A stretch of 64,000 bases of DNA from positions 1 to 64,000 of the forward strand of contig NKYR01000157.1 of NCBI GenBank assembly GCA_003184365.1, read 5' to 3'. The position numbers and the translations under genes are program-made. The DNA comes from Evernia prunastri (lineage: Eukaryota; Ascomycota; Lecanoromycetes; Lecanorales; Parmeliaceae). Positions 19,906 to 31,400 of the stretch are shown in pieces. The notes beneath the pieces are model-generated. The model saw nothing but the letters and a program-made list of their open reading frames with translations, had not been told where the DNA came from and searched no databases. Each line of letters begins with the position of its first letter. Within the stretch, counting starts at the first letter, position 1.

Positions 19906-21382
19906 GATTGACGAATTCGCGATTTCTGAGCGAGTCTGCATTTGTTACAGTTGATATACAATCATATACGGAATACAAGGGTTCGACAGCAGTCAGCAGG
20001 CACTTTTTAGAGGTTCAGGCGCTGATTAAATGAGGTCTTTTGGGTCACAGTGAGAGTCAAGTCAGTCGGGCTCGTCTCAATCATAACAGGCCTGTATTTT
20101 ACACTCCAGACGCCCGAATCAGCGCTGAATAAAGCTCAGATGAAGAAGAGGAAAAATCGCTTACTTAAATGGCTCTGTCGTGGCTACCCCAGAAGCGGAA
20201 CAAAGCGGACATCATCGGCATAGCCAAGGCAACATCCAGGCGATCCAAATAGTCATATATAGATTAATTATGATCATACAGTAGTACCTGGTTTATACAC
20301 GGCCCACACAGCTTGATGATAACTAGTCACCACAGGCTCAATGCCTGGGCTATATCATCCCCTTCCTTCAGTCGGTCCATACCAACAAGATGCACGTTAA
20401 TCAGCGCGGCCCTAGCCTCTATCAGACACTGACAATTCAAACATCAAAGCACCTGACATTGTGTAACCTCCCCGCCTCGCTTCGGATATTTTCGGTCCTT
20501 TTCCGGGATAACGGGTGACACAGCTCTCTCTCTCTCTCTGTGCATGCTTTAGAAGCCTGGGAGCAAGTCGGCCATCTCATCGGGGGCAGGTTGACGTTAC
20601 CTCGAGAACTCGGGTAACAGCCTTCGTATCTCTTCACTATGTCCGTGCCGACGTGCCAAGCGGCAACCGACGTCATCGTGATCGCCCACTTCCTGGACAG
20701 GGTCGCGATCACGACTTGTCCTCACCGCGTCGTAGCCCCCTGACTTCCCTATGAACGCACATTGCTCTGGCCGTTCGCCGCGTCTCTCCCTCACTACCGA
20801 CCGTGTCCGCTCTACGCGGAGTTCCCATGCCGAGACTCTTGGCGAAGGATGGGCGACTGCATTTCTGCCGAAGGAAAACCTCTTTTTGCAGAAATAGGAA
20901 AGCGTGGCATAGATGCTTTCTATGATACTCAATCTTTACTTTCAGAGCCGTTGCTGCGTATGATAGAAATGAAGCAACCAAATATAGGGTATAGATCCCT
21001 GGCGGGCTGAGAGGCTTCTCACCGCAATGTTCATCAGAGGTGGGCTTTCTAACCAATTGTCAAGTTTTCAGGTGGTGTGCAGGTTGCTTGATTTCTTTAT
21101 TACAAACTCTTCTGAGCCGATATCTTAAACCTTATAGAAATTTGGTGATGAGTAGCCGACATGCGCTCAAGTCATAGTTGAAACAAGGCTGAGACTGAGA
21201 ACCCGAACTTGGACACCGATAGTCTAATTACTGGTGCAGCAACATGGCGCAGAGCTGATCTAAGCTACTATAAGAAAGATGCAGGTTTATTCCCTACTCG
21301 CTAGCTGGCTTACTCACAGTAAGCTTGCTTTACACAATGCACACAGCATCCTCTAGATTTATCAACATTTCACTGATGCCCG
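19906..21382. other. intergenic region, no gene recognised
   Basis: About 1.5 kb between the regulator and the 3' end of the beta-lactamase-like gene. Overlapping open frames on both strands near 20437-21056 have no recognisable protein features. Confidence 0.5.
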
Positions 21383-22937
21383 TTAAGTATAAGACGGTCT
21401 AGATCTACATACACCTCTGTAGACGGCTTCCTCAAGCTCCAAGAAGCATTTGGTCACCATCGGATCCCCTGGAGGTAGAATCTGCGTTGTCAAAATTCCC
21501 GCAACACCGCTTTCACGATCCATCCACTTCACCTAGTCAGCATATCTACAAAAAACTTTGGTATCGAACAAAAAAATTGCTCGGGGCTCGCTTACTGCAT
21601 GGATACCAGGCATGCCAGACCAGTTGGCAGAGTTCTTTGCTCTTCGGCCCGGGAAATCCTCAAGAGCGATCGACGAGCTCAGACCAAAGCTGGCTTTAGT
21701 GATACCAATTGGCCAGGTCTGGGCCAGATGACCCCGGCTATGGCCGGTGGCTGCCTCGAGGAAGTATTTATTGTCTTGCACTTGTGGCTTCATGATCTCG
21801 TCAAGACTGGATGTTTGAAGAACGGAGCCACCTCCATCAAAGAGTGCCTTCAAGAACCTCGCGCAGTCTTTGGGCGTACTGTACAGTCCTGTTCCCCCAC
21901 AGCAAGCCTCGGATGGATTTGCTAAAGGCACCTTGCCGGTACTCAGCTCGTCTGTCTTGCGATCCCTCCACGCCATTTCCATCCGGCGCTGTGGAAATCC
22001 AGAGCGGAGCTCCGGGCGGAAGGTGGTATCCTGCATGTCCAATTTTGCAAAGATGTGGTCCTGCATGAAATCTTCGAGCGTTTTGCCGCTTACGATCTCA
22101 AGCTTTATCGGTCGACCCGTCAGTTCGGGGTCTGCACGTCTGGATGAGCAAGACTTACCACCCGTCCTGCCCAATCCAGGCCAGGACCATAAGTCCAACC
22201 GTGGCCGGGCTGAAAAAGAAGCGGGACGCTGTATCCTTTCTACGCTGGTCAGTCAACTAAGCGGCTCTATTCAGCAAGCATCGACTTACAAAATTGCCAG
22301 TGAAAGTGTTCTCTTTTCTGCCCATGTACTCAGACCACTCCAGCAGAGGAGGATTGACGTGATCATAGGCAAAGCCACTGCTATGACTCAAGAGTTGACT
22401 GTGGGACATCAGCCAAAGTCACCTCTGAGAAATAATACTCTGTGAAGGAAGCGCTCCCAACTCACCGCAGAATTATGGGAGCAGTGGCTTCCTCCAGGAT
22501 CGGTTTCCTAGGTCTCTTTTCGGATTCCTCGAATCCAAGTAAGAGATCGATCTTCTTTAACTCCGGCACGATGTCTCTCACGTTGTCGTCCAATCCGATC
22601 AGCTCTTGTTCGACCGCAACCATGCAGGCGACTGCGGTGAACAGCTTCGAAAGGGAGGCAATCCACTGGACAGAGTCCATCTGGAAGGGGGCTTCCCTTG
22701 AGGCATCGATGGTGCGACTACCGAATGCATTTGAATAAGTCAAACCTGAAGACAGCGGTTATATCAGCAAAAATAACAATATGAAGAGCTTGGTTTGCGG
22801 AAGGCAGCAAGAGTGTGGTGCTGGAGGGGATTGTAGGTACCATCCTTGGTGAATGCTGTGAAGCTCGCGCCTTTCAAAGCATTTGGTGTTTCTGAATCCG
22901 ATGTGAACTTTTTAAGAATTCTGTCAAGTTCTTCCAT
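21383..22937 (-). CDS. serine beta-lactamase/transesterase-like protein (LovD-type fold)
   Basis: Six exons join in phase: 22841-22937, 22466-22745, 22290-22398, 22159-22209, 21596-22102 and 21383-21532, giving 397 residues. The catalytic SxxK motif is SLSK within QWIASLSKLFTAVAC. It is followed by LRQLLSHSSGFAYD, the tyrosine region GWTYGPGLDWAGR and GGTGLYSTPKDCARFL, in the order expected for class-C beta-lactamase-like esterases. In fungi this family includes LovD (acyl transfer onto lovastatin) and many cluster esterases. It starts 644 bp from a divergently transcribed FAD monooxygenase and shares two TCG-N5-CGA sites with it. It could acylate, hydrolyse or lactonise the polyketide; the reaction is not determined. 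Confidence 0.85.
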
Positions 22938-23162
22938 GTTTAGGCTGCAGTAACAGATCTATTATATCTCGAGGCCGACGGTGTGTAAGGAGCAGTGTAA
23001 GGGTGGGCCCAACTATGTCGACATCTAGTAAACGAGTTCTCTCAGCACTTCAAGATAAACATTCGAAGTCAGGGCAGTCTAAAGCAGGAATTGCAGTCTA
23101 ATGCATGAATGCCAGCATTCAAGACTAATGTGAGGAAAATTTCACGTCTACTGTCTTAGGAT

Positions 23163-23173
23163 TCGGGAAGCGA
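23163..23173. promoter_or_regulatory. TCG-N5-CGA site, divergent promoter
   Basis: TCGGGAAGCGA lies 225 bp upstream of the beta-lactamase-like start and 408 bp upstream of the monooxygenase start. It fits AflR-type TCG-N5-CGA and differs by one base from TCGG-N3-CCGA. Confidence 0.5.
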
Positions 23174-23215
23174 GCCCGGGAAGGGCTGCATCCGTCAGCC
23201 AAAGGGTTTCCGTCC

Positions 23216-23226
23216 TCGGTGTGCGA
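23216..23226. promoter_or_regulatory. TCG-N5-CGA site, divergent promoter
   Basis: TCGGTGTGCGA is a second site 42 bp beyond the first in the same 644-bp divergent promoter. Confidence 0.45.
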
Positions 23227-23581
23227 AGGGAGCAGTCAGCCCCTAAAACTGCAATCTCTTCGCTAAATTTTAGTTGGGAAAGCTTATCGGTCGGAGTCAG
23301 AGTGATTAGCTGGTGTTGTTTCATCAAGGGTAGTCTCGGGATTTGACTGCTTGTCACATTACCACCCGGAGGCACATAATGCTATGAGTAAGCAATGCAA
23401 GAACGTTCGCATGCTAAATAGCTCTCTCAATCTAATCTCTGCCTCCCGTAATCCATTCTCGATCTCTTCTAAAAAGACACGACTGTTTCACTGTTCCCTG
23501 CGATAACTGTAGCCATTTTCGCAAATATACCCAGTCTGTTCACGAGCTCTTCACTCATTTGCTTGTCCACTCTTACCCCAA

Positions 23582-24817
23582 ATGTCTCCAGATAATCTGC
23601 CAGAATATTCTCCGATACTCATCATTGGCGGAGGACTAGGTGGCCTCGCTCTCGCTCAAAGTCTCAAGAAAGCCGGCGTGCCATGCCGTGTGTTCGAGCG
23701 AGACCCCACACCGGACTTTCGTGCGCAAGGGTACAGACTGAAGCTGAATCAAGATGGCGTGACGGCTCTGAAAAGTGTCCTAAGTCCCGAGCTATGGAAG
23801 CATTTCGAAGACACCTGCGCCGAGTGTGAAGCCGGCGAGACCGACTTCAACGCTATCGATGCCACGATCACGGCAAGCAGAGCGGGAGAAGGAGTCCGCG
23901 GCGGTGTCGCGATACACACCTGCGACCGAACGGTGCTGCGGAAAATCCTCCTGACAGGACTGGACGAATACATCTCGTACGGGAAACAGCTCGTCGAGTA
24001 TTCCATCGCCAACGACGGTGTGACAGCCACATTCAAAGACGGCACCACGCACAAGGGCCGCCTCCTCGTCGGCGCCGACGGCACCCGCTCGCCAGTCCGC
24101 AAGCAGTACCTCCCCACCCACCAGCCCGTCGACACCAACGGCAGCTGCATCTACGGCAAGACGCCCCTCACGCCCGCCCTCCTCAAGCGCTTCCCGCTCC
24201 GCGCCACCCGCTGGATGACCCTCGTCGTCGACCGCACCCCGCTGACCCAAACGCTCGACGTCGACGAAACGCCCCTCACCCTCCTCCTCGAACCCATCCG
24301 CTTTCCCCAGAACGCGGACCTCCGCGCATCCCTGCCCCCGGACTACATCTACTGGGTGCTCATCTCCCGCACCGACGTCTTCGACGCGCACACCAAGGAC
24401 CTCTCGCGGCTTAGCAGCCACGAGTCGGCCGCGCTGTCGCTCAGGCTGACCGAGGAGTGGGACCCTTCGATCCGCGCTCTGCTCGAAATGCAGGACGTCG
24501 CGCAGTCGTCCACGCTAAGGGTGTGCTCCGCCGTGCCGGATCTGCGGCCGTGGGACGCCTCGGAGCGGGTCACGGTGCTCGGCGATGCGATCCACGCCAT
24601 GTCGCCGTGTGGAGGTGTCGGCGCTGTGACGGCGCTGCGTGATGCTGCTCTGCTGACGGAGAGAATTGTGGAGGGTGGGGTTTCGGTGGATATTGTTGCC
24701 CAGTATGAGGAGGAGATGCGGGGGTATGCTAAGATTGCTGTTGAGAGGAGTTTCTTTGGGGGGAAAAAGATGTTCGGGCAGCGGCCGTTTGAGCAGTGCA
24801 AGGTGCTTGAGCTTTGA
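23582..24817 (+). CDS. FAD-dependent aromatic monooxygenase
   Basis: A single-exon protein of 411 residues of the UbiH/salicylate-hydroxylase type. The FAD dinucleotide-binding motif GGGLGGLALA is at residues 16-25, the DG motif GADGTRSPVR begins at 164, and the GD motif LGDAIHAMSPCGGVGA is near 330. There is no membrane segment, unlike some cluster monooxygenases. Codon use is strongly GC-biased in the middle. It most likely hydroxylates an aromatic ring of the polyketide with NAD(P)H and O2. Its divergent partner is the beta-lactamase-like gene, and the two share a promoter with two candidate regulator sites. Confidence 0.9.
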   Translation: MSPDNLPEYSPILIIGGGLGGLALAQSLKKAGVPCRVFERDPTPDFRAQGYRLKLNQDGVTALKSVLSPELWKHFEDTCAECEAGETDFNAIDATITASRAGEGVRGGVAIHTCDRTVLRKILLTGLDEYISYGKQLVEYSIANDGVTATFKDGTTHKGRLLVGADGTRSPVRKQYLPTHQPVDTNGSCIYGKTPLTPALLKRFPLRATRWMTLVVDRTPLTQTLDVDETPLTLLLEPIRFPQNADLRASLPPDYIYWVLISRTDVFDAHTKDLSRLSSHESAALSLRLTEEWDPSIRALLEMQDVAQSSTLRVCSAVPDLRPWDASERVTVLGDAIHAMSPCGGVGAVTALRDAALLTERIVEGGVSVDIVAQYEEEMRGYAKIAVERSFFGGKKMFGQRPFEQCKVLEL

Positions 24818-25590
24818 GCCTTTGTGGGTTCTCTAATGTGTGCAAAAGGGTGGGGTCTACGGAAATGCAGTGTGCTTTTTGTTTAGTGAACTCTGATTTG
24901 ATGAAATGAGAGTATTGAAGCATTTTCACGTTCTTTAGATACTTTAGACTAGTCTATGGACATAATTGGCAGAAAATCTCAAGCTCATGGAACGCGTCCA
25001 GAGAGAGCAGAGATCTGCAGAATTGAGCAATGAGCCATCTTGAACTCTATCTCTACTATTGTGGTCACCATACCCACGCGTACAAAATGACAATTAGCTA
25101 ATCGGAAAAAATTGCAGGATCGCTAGTAAAAGGCACAAAACGGACATTGCGAGGACATTTGGACCGCCCTGCACCGCACAAGAAAACACTTGCGATGACG
25201 GAACGATGCAGATTCCATTTCTCTTGCAAACCCGAGGAAACTAAAACCGGGGTGTCGTATAACCACTATGTCTGAGAATGTCCGGGTGGCAACAAGCATT
25301 CAGAGAAACCGAAACTCGCCGGCCTCGGAACCCGAATGCTGTTTCTCTATCCGTTCCTCAGTCTGGACCTTCGTCACTCCGTATCAGCCTTGCTAGGAAG
25401 TGAGCTGGATGATCATCAGCCCTTGAACCCCATTAACTGCTTCATTAAAACATTGAAAGGTCCTCCCGAGCGGACGGTGTAAATTGACAACACGACGCGT
25501 GTAGGCAAGAAACAATAGAGAAGAAACAGCAGAGAAGAAACAGCAGAGAAGAAACCGAGCTTCAGCACTTTACCAACCTACAAGTGAACA
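24818..25590. other. intergenic region, EthD promoter side
   Basis: No gene seen. It holds a TCGGAACCCGA palindrome at 25325-25335 and, just before the EthD start, a short repeat of AGAAGAAACAGC (about 25517-25555). Confidence 0.5.
25325..25335. promoter_or_regulatory. TCGG-N3-CCGA palindrome, EthD promoter
   Basis: TCGGAACCCGA lies 256 bp upstream of the EthD gene start. It fits both TCG-N5-CGA and CGG-N3-CCG. Confidence 0.6.
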
Positions 25591-26253
25591 ATGGACTACC
25601 TCCCCGAGCCCCCGCCCCGCCTCTTCTGCTGGACCGTCTGCGCCTACAAGCGGCCCGACCTGAGCGACGAAGAATACCACAACCACATGTCTCAGGTGCA
25701 CGGCCCGCTCGTGAAGGACCTCATGGTCAAATACGGGATCGTCAAATGGTCGATGGTGAAACCTCCCAGAAAACTCCTCTTCCCTCAAACTCTCCCCAAC
25801 CTTTTCCACCTCTCCGAATAACCGTCATCTGCATCCGTCCCCACGCATCGTCCCAGACAACCCCACTAACCCACCCACCCCCACACAAAGTCCCACATCA
25901 CCTCCGAAACTCGCGCCCTCATGTCCCAGATCGTCGGTCCGCAGTTCGCCAACGTGGCCGACTACGACTGCATCGTGTCCGTCTGCTTCAACGACATTGA
26001 CGACTTCGTGCGCATGAAGGCGGATCCGTATTACCTCGAGAAGGTGATGCCGGACCATGAGAGCTTCGCGGATACCAAGCGGTCAAAGTGAGTGTCGTCA
26101 CCTTTCCAGTTGTTGGGGATGGGGGCGCGGTGGTGGAGGGTTCGTTAAGGAGAATGATGCGCTGACGGGCAACGGGGTTTCGTTAGGATGACGGTTGGGT
26201 GGATTGAGGATCATGTTCGGGATGGGAAGGCGGTGCATGGCTGGACGGATTAG
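25591..26253 (+). CDS. EthD-domain protein
   Basis: Three exons, 25591-25755, 25891-26087 and 26187-26253, join in phase to 142 residues. The protein has the EthD features: RPDLSDEEYHNHMSQVHGP near the start, then a second half with DCIVSVCFNDIDDFVRM and PDHESFADT. It ends MTVGWIEDHVRDG. Small ferredoxin-like EthD proteins are common in fungal aromatic polyketide clusters, where some act as dehydratases, cyclases or decarboxylases on anthraquinone- or naphthol-like intermediates. The exact reaction here is unknown. A TCGG-N3-CCGA site upstream ties it to the cluster. Confidence 0.85.
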
Positions 26254-26721
26254 GCGGGGGCCGAGGTTGGTGCAGTCGGAGGATGTCTGGTGTCCGTTGC
26301 TTCTGGGATGGTCGTACAGTGGCTCGGGCGGATGGAGAGGGGACTCAAAGGGTCGTTGGAAGGATTTTATATATAGTGGCGATCAACCCTGTTGTATCAG
26401 TGACTTACTTGGCGAGAACTCCTGTCATATTCCACACTTCCCCATGTATTCTTTCTTACCTCCTTAGAGCATTATCGATTCGGCCTTGTGGTCTGTTTCT
26501 CCACAACGGAGTCGCGATTTGAAGAGACGCGACAAGCGGCGGCTCGGCTTCAGGGTTGGGTTGGGGTTCCAGCGCTTACAAATCAGACTCTCCTTCGACT
26601 CTGTTGAATAAAGACGACCAGTAAGTGTACTAGGAGCAAGAGTGTATAGAGTGTGCCAATCCCACTAGGGGCCCACTACTCGTAGTCCCCCGGTGGGGCT
26701 GACTGCCACTATCTCCAATAT

Positions 26722-26870
26722 CCCTTCGTCTGGCGGGCTAAATCTAGGTGCTAGTAGCCCTACGGTAAGTAGAGAGAGCATTGATTCGTGTAGGAAGCGA
26801 GCTTAGTAAGTACCTGCAAAAGGCATAGATCCCGATTTTAGCGAATGCTGCCAAACCGCCAGACGAAGGG
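26722..26870. repeat. inverted repeat with 15-bp perfect arms
   Basis: CCCTTCGTCTGGCGG at 26722-26736 is the exact reverse complement of 26856-26870. The 119-bp interior has no open frame. This may be a small non-autonomous DNA element. Confidence 0.6.
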
Positions 26871-27239
26871 CTAAGGTACTGCATGAATTTTGTCTACTAA
26901 GCAAGATATGATTCCCCGGAGTCGCCTATCAGCGAAATGCTTATGTCTCACATAACCTGTATTTCAACAACCATATTTCGTACAACCGCCCCAGTCATAG
27001 CGTCTCACTAACTGTCATCTTCCTGACTTTTCACCGTCCACATCCATTATCTGCGCCATCTTTTTAAATACCAGCACCCACACCGGGCTCGCCGCCGGTC
27101 AGTGTCGGCACCGGCCGAGATGATGCAACCGCATAGAGCTTGTATTGCTTTTCGTACACCACTGCTACGGCCCTCACAGGAACGTACGCAGGTGGTAGAC
27201 AGCTGGACCGCAACGGAGATACTATCAGCAACACAAGCA

Positions 27240-27715
27240 ATACCGATCAATGCTCCAAATGGTCCAGACGGTTGCTCCAAGAGGCCTATATGGTCTGGAC
27301 TCAGGCTATGCAGACAGTCCACAGTCCATCCGCTTATCTCAACCGTCTAAGGACTGTTTTGAGCGGTCCGGACTGTCAGTCCAGCAAGCTAATACAGATC
27401 TAGTTAAGATATCTTTCCCAAAAGCCAGGGAATTTTTATATCCCAAGAATCTTACTACGAAATCTCTCGTCAGTCGAGAAAGTCTAGATCTAGACCTAGA
27501 TAGACTAATCGATTTTGACTTTTTCTCAAGAATCTTACTGAAATCTATCGTAAGTCTGAAAAATCTAACAATAATCGATGAGAAACAGACTGAGTAGGCC
27601 GGACCGTCCAGACCGTCCGGTTTTCAAATCAGACGGTCCATTGGACGGTTCAGGAATTCATTAAACCGTCTAGCTGGACGGTCCAGTTGGACGGTCTGGA
27701 CTGGTAGTCCCAAAA
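27240..27715. repeat. GGACGGTCCAG-rich repeat zone
   Basis: Words such as GGTCCAGACGG, CCGTCCAGACCGTCC, GACGGTCCATTGGACGG and GGACGGTCCAGTTGGACGG recur in both orientations near both edges. The interior (about 27400-27595) is AT-rich and has its own imperfect repeats (AATCTTACT...AAATCT...GTAAGTCT). This layout, short palindromic words clustered at two ends, resembles subterminal repeats of a decayed transposable element. No transposase was seen. Confidence 0.5.
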
Positions 27716-28030
27716 CTGGGGGCGGACCATTGGGAGCATTGATACCGATGCAAAAATCTCAGTCCGTATCTGCGGAGCCAACATAGGATAATAGAAAGTC
27801 TAGTTATTTTATGACAACTGTTGTTCGCAGTTAAGTGACGTGCGTCTGCACAAGTACGGGAAGGCCTTATCGCTTCGGACAACCACATTCTGAGCTCACG
27901 GCTCCTATCACGCTTGAAGAGAGAGCCAGAAGGCCAGTAGAGATACCGGAGATTCTTCGGCTATGATGAAAGGAAGGAATTGTTGTACGAGGGTTCAAAC
28001 GAGACAAGTCAGGGTTCGCAAATCGGGTTT

Positions 28031-28041
28031 TCGGGAACCGA
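28031..28041. promoter_or_regulatory. TCGG-N3-CCGA palindrome, PKS promoter
   Basis: TCGGGAACCGA lies 390 bp upstream of the PKS ATG and is identical to the site in the synthetase/decarboxylase promoter at 8940-8950. Confidence 0.65.
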
Positions 28042-28431
28042 CCACATTGCATTTACCTTACGCTTCTGGAGCCTTACGGAGATCGTTCCTGTACGGCGCA
28101 CGTGGGAACTACAGATTATGTCCGAAGCCTCGTCGAAGGCTGGCGCCAATGGTCGCACTTCGAGTCCTCAGTCGGTGACCCGATCTCCTGAGACTCGCGT
28201 GAAGCTTTTCCGGTCGGAACACCGCAAATGAAAAATCCTCTCGACTCGAAATGCCATAGGTGACAGAGCTTCTATTCAACGCTCAATCATTTTCTACTTT
28301 ATAACATTGGAGAAGCCTCACTACTCTTTCAAAGCTAGACAAGCTTCTAACCCCAGTGGCCATTGAATCCATGCCACTCTTTCTGCCTCTCATCATCCTT
28401 ACAACTGCTAAAATCTTTCTTTGTGTACCTC

Positions 28432-31400
28432 ATGGAGCCTTCTACTGTTCAGATCTTTCTTTTTGGGGACCAGACCAGTGCCTTTGAGGCTGATCTACGG
28501 CAGCTACTACATGTCAAGGACAATGAAGTCTTGACTTCCTTTCTCACAAAAGCGAATCTTGCTCTCCGCCTCGAGATTACCAAACTTCCCCCATCGCAAC
28601 AAGAACAGTTTCCCCGTTTCTCTACCCTCATTGATCTTCTGAATGGCTTCCGCAAGTATGGGAGCCATCCAGCTCTTGAACTTGGACTGCTATGTCTGAA
28701 CCAATTAGCCAGATTCATCAAGTCAGTCCACCGTTTTCATCATCATCTTTTGGTCGCTGACTTCCATAAGAAACTATGGAGAGGGATCCAGACCATCCCC
28801 TCACCCTTCTAAGAGCTTTGTGGTCGGTCTTTGTACAGGTTCGTTGGCGGCTGCTGCAATAAGCACATCTCGCTCCGTTTTCGAGCTTGTGCCCGCTGCC
28901 ATAGAAGCAGTCCTTATCGCGTTTCGCACGGGTCTCCGATCCGTCGAGGTTCGGCAGAATATCGAGCCTAGTGCCCAGGACTCGTCATCGAGCTGGTCAA
29001 TGATTCTGGGCATACAGGAGGACCAGGCTTCTCGTGTTCTTCGAGAGCATGCCAAAGCTACCGTATGTGATCTTTAAGTGGCTTCGAGAACCAATGCTAA
29101 TTCCAACAGGGTCTTCCTTTGAGCTCACAGCCATATATAAGCGCGATAAGCGCAAACAATGTGACTATTAGTGGTCCTCCGGTAGCTCTTGAGCAGCTGC
29201 TGCGAGCATCCCAGTTTTCGTCACTCAAGCCCCTCGTTTTACCAGTCCATGCACCGTATCACGCAGCTCATCTCTACGGAAATTCTGACATTGAGGCTAT
29301 ATTAGCTCCTTCGGATACTGAGATTCTAGGCTCTTACAAATCAAGAATACCGCTAATTTCAAGCGCTTCGGCTAAGACAAGAAGATCAGAGGACTATCGC
29401 TCGATGCTTCAAGCCGCTTTGAAGGACATTCTCATATATCAGCTTAGGTGGGACACGGTCCTGAAAGATTGCAAGTCAGCGTTCATTGTCTCGGACGCCT
29501 CCATAAGATACGAGCTTCTACCTATTCTAACCAACTCTGCGTCAACCTTATGTACGGCCCTCTCACAAGTTTCAAAGGGAGAAACAATTATCGATGAGAG
29601 CCTCGGAAATGGAGCTAGAGAATCCAAAAGATCAAGGTCAGATGCTAAACTCGACCATTCAAAGATTGCAATAATCGGGCACTCCGGCAGATTCCCTGAT
29701 GCGGCAAGCAGCCACAAGTTCTGGGAGCTACTGCACAAAGGTCTTAATGTGCACAGAGTGGTACCAAAGGACCGCTTTGATATGGAGACCCATTATGACC
29801 CCACTGGGAAGAAGAGAAACACAAGCAAGGTTCAGTACGGTTGCTGGATCGAAGAACCCGGACTCTTCGATGCTCGTTTCTTTCATATGTCACCCCGAGA
29901 AGCTGCAAATGCAGATCCCGGCCAACGTCTTGCGATCATGACGGCATACGAAGCTCTTGAAATGGCCGGCATTGTTCCCAATAGAACTCCATCTACTCAA
30001 AGAGATCGTGTGGGCATCTTCTATGGCATGACCAGCGATGATTGGAGAGAAGTCAACAGTGGTCAGGATATCGACACATACTTTATTCCAGGAGGTAATC
30101 GCGCGTTCACGCCTGGCCGTATCAATTATCATTTCAAATTCAGCGGTCCGAGCATTAGTGTTGACACAGCATGTTCCTCGAGTCTTGCCGCTATACACAC
30201 TGCATGCAATTCTCTTTGGAGAAACGAATGTGACACCGCTATTGCCGGAGGCACCAATGTAATGACCAACCCAGATAACTTTGCAGGTCTGGATCGAGGC
30301 CACTTCCTCTCAAACACCGGCAATTGCAAAACCTTTGACGATGGCGCGGACGGCTGTTGTCGCGCAGATGCTGTCAGTACCGTTATCCTCAAGAGACTAG
30401 AAGATGCGGAAGCGGATAATGATCCAATCTATGGTGTCATTCTCGAGGCTTACACAAACCATTCCGCAGAAGCAGATTCGTAGGTTTCCCTACCCACGAA
30501 GGCCGTCACTGAACGAAGAGTCCAGCTGACTGATTTCATAGGATGACACGACCCCATGCTGGTGCCCAAGCTGCTATCTTCAACAAGTTGCTAAGTCATG
30601 CGAATGTCAGTCCACTTGATGTTAGCTATATTGAGATGCATGGTACTGGTACCCAAACCGGCGATGCCGTCGAAATGAAATCTGTCTTGGAGGTCTTCGC
30701 CAAAGAGGTGGGCTCCCGTGGAGCACAATATCCTTTATACCTCGGTTCGGCTAAGGCGAACGTGGGTCATGCCGAGTCTGCATCTGGGGTGACTTCATTG
30801 ATCAAGGTCTTGATGATGATGGAGAGAAACGAAATTCCACCCCACTGTGGTATCAAGACCAAGATCAATCACAACTTTCCAACTGACCTCAAAGCACGGA
30901 ACGTGAAGATTGCACTGGAGCCTACATCATGGACGAAGCCAGATAATGGCCGCGGGAAGCGTACAGTCTTCTTGAATAATTTCAGCGCTGCTGGAGGCAA
31001 CACTGCGCTGTTGATGGAAGATGCGCCTGCTGTTGCTGCCCCTCGAAATGATGACCCTCGATCAATCCATCAAGTAGCGATCTCTGCCAAAAGTCAGCTT
31101 TCGCTCCAGAAGAACATCGGCTCCATGATTTCATTCATGGACAAACACTCAAATTTGTCCGTACCTGCTCTATCTTACACAACAACTGCCCGCCGCACAC
31201 ATCACGATTATCGAGTTATGGTATCTGGACAAGATCTAAAAGCGATCAAGCAGGCTATGCTGAGCCTGCCGCCTACTACACAAATCAAGCCTATTCCAAC
31301 TGTTAACAAAATCCCTGGAATTGCCTTTGCCTTCACTGGCCAGGGTTCGCTGTACACTGGCATGGCTCGAGAGCTGTTCGAAAGTGTCTCGCAGTTCAGG

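Larger units (their letters stand above)
26254..28431. other. repeat-bearing intergenic region before the PKS
   Basis: No gene recognised in 2.2 kb. It contains a fold-back at 26722-26870, a zone at 27240-27715 full of GGACGGTCCAG-like words in both orientations around an AT-rich core, and a TCGGGAACCGA site at 28031-28041. The last about 400 bp act as the PKS promoter. Confidence 0.55.

Noticed and set aside
20437..21056. Overlapping open frames on both strands downstream of the regulator
   Set aside because: They have no start context, no introns that extend them and no recognisable motifs.
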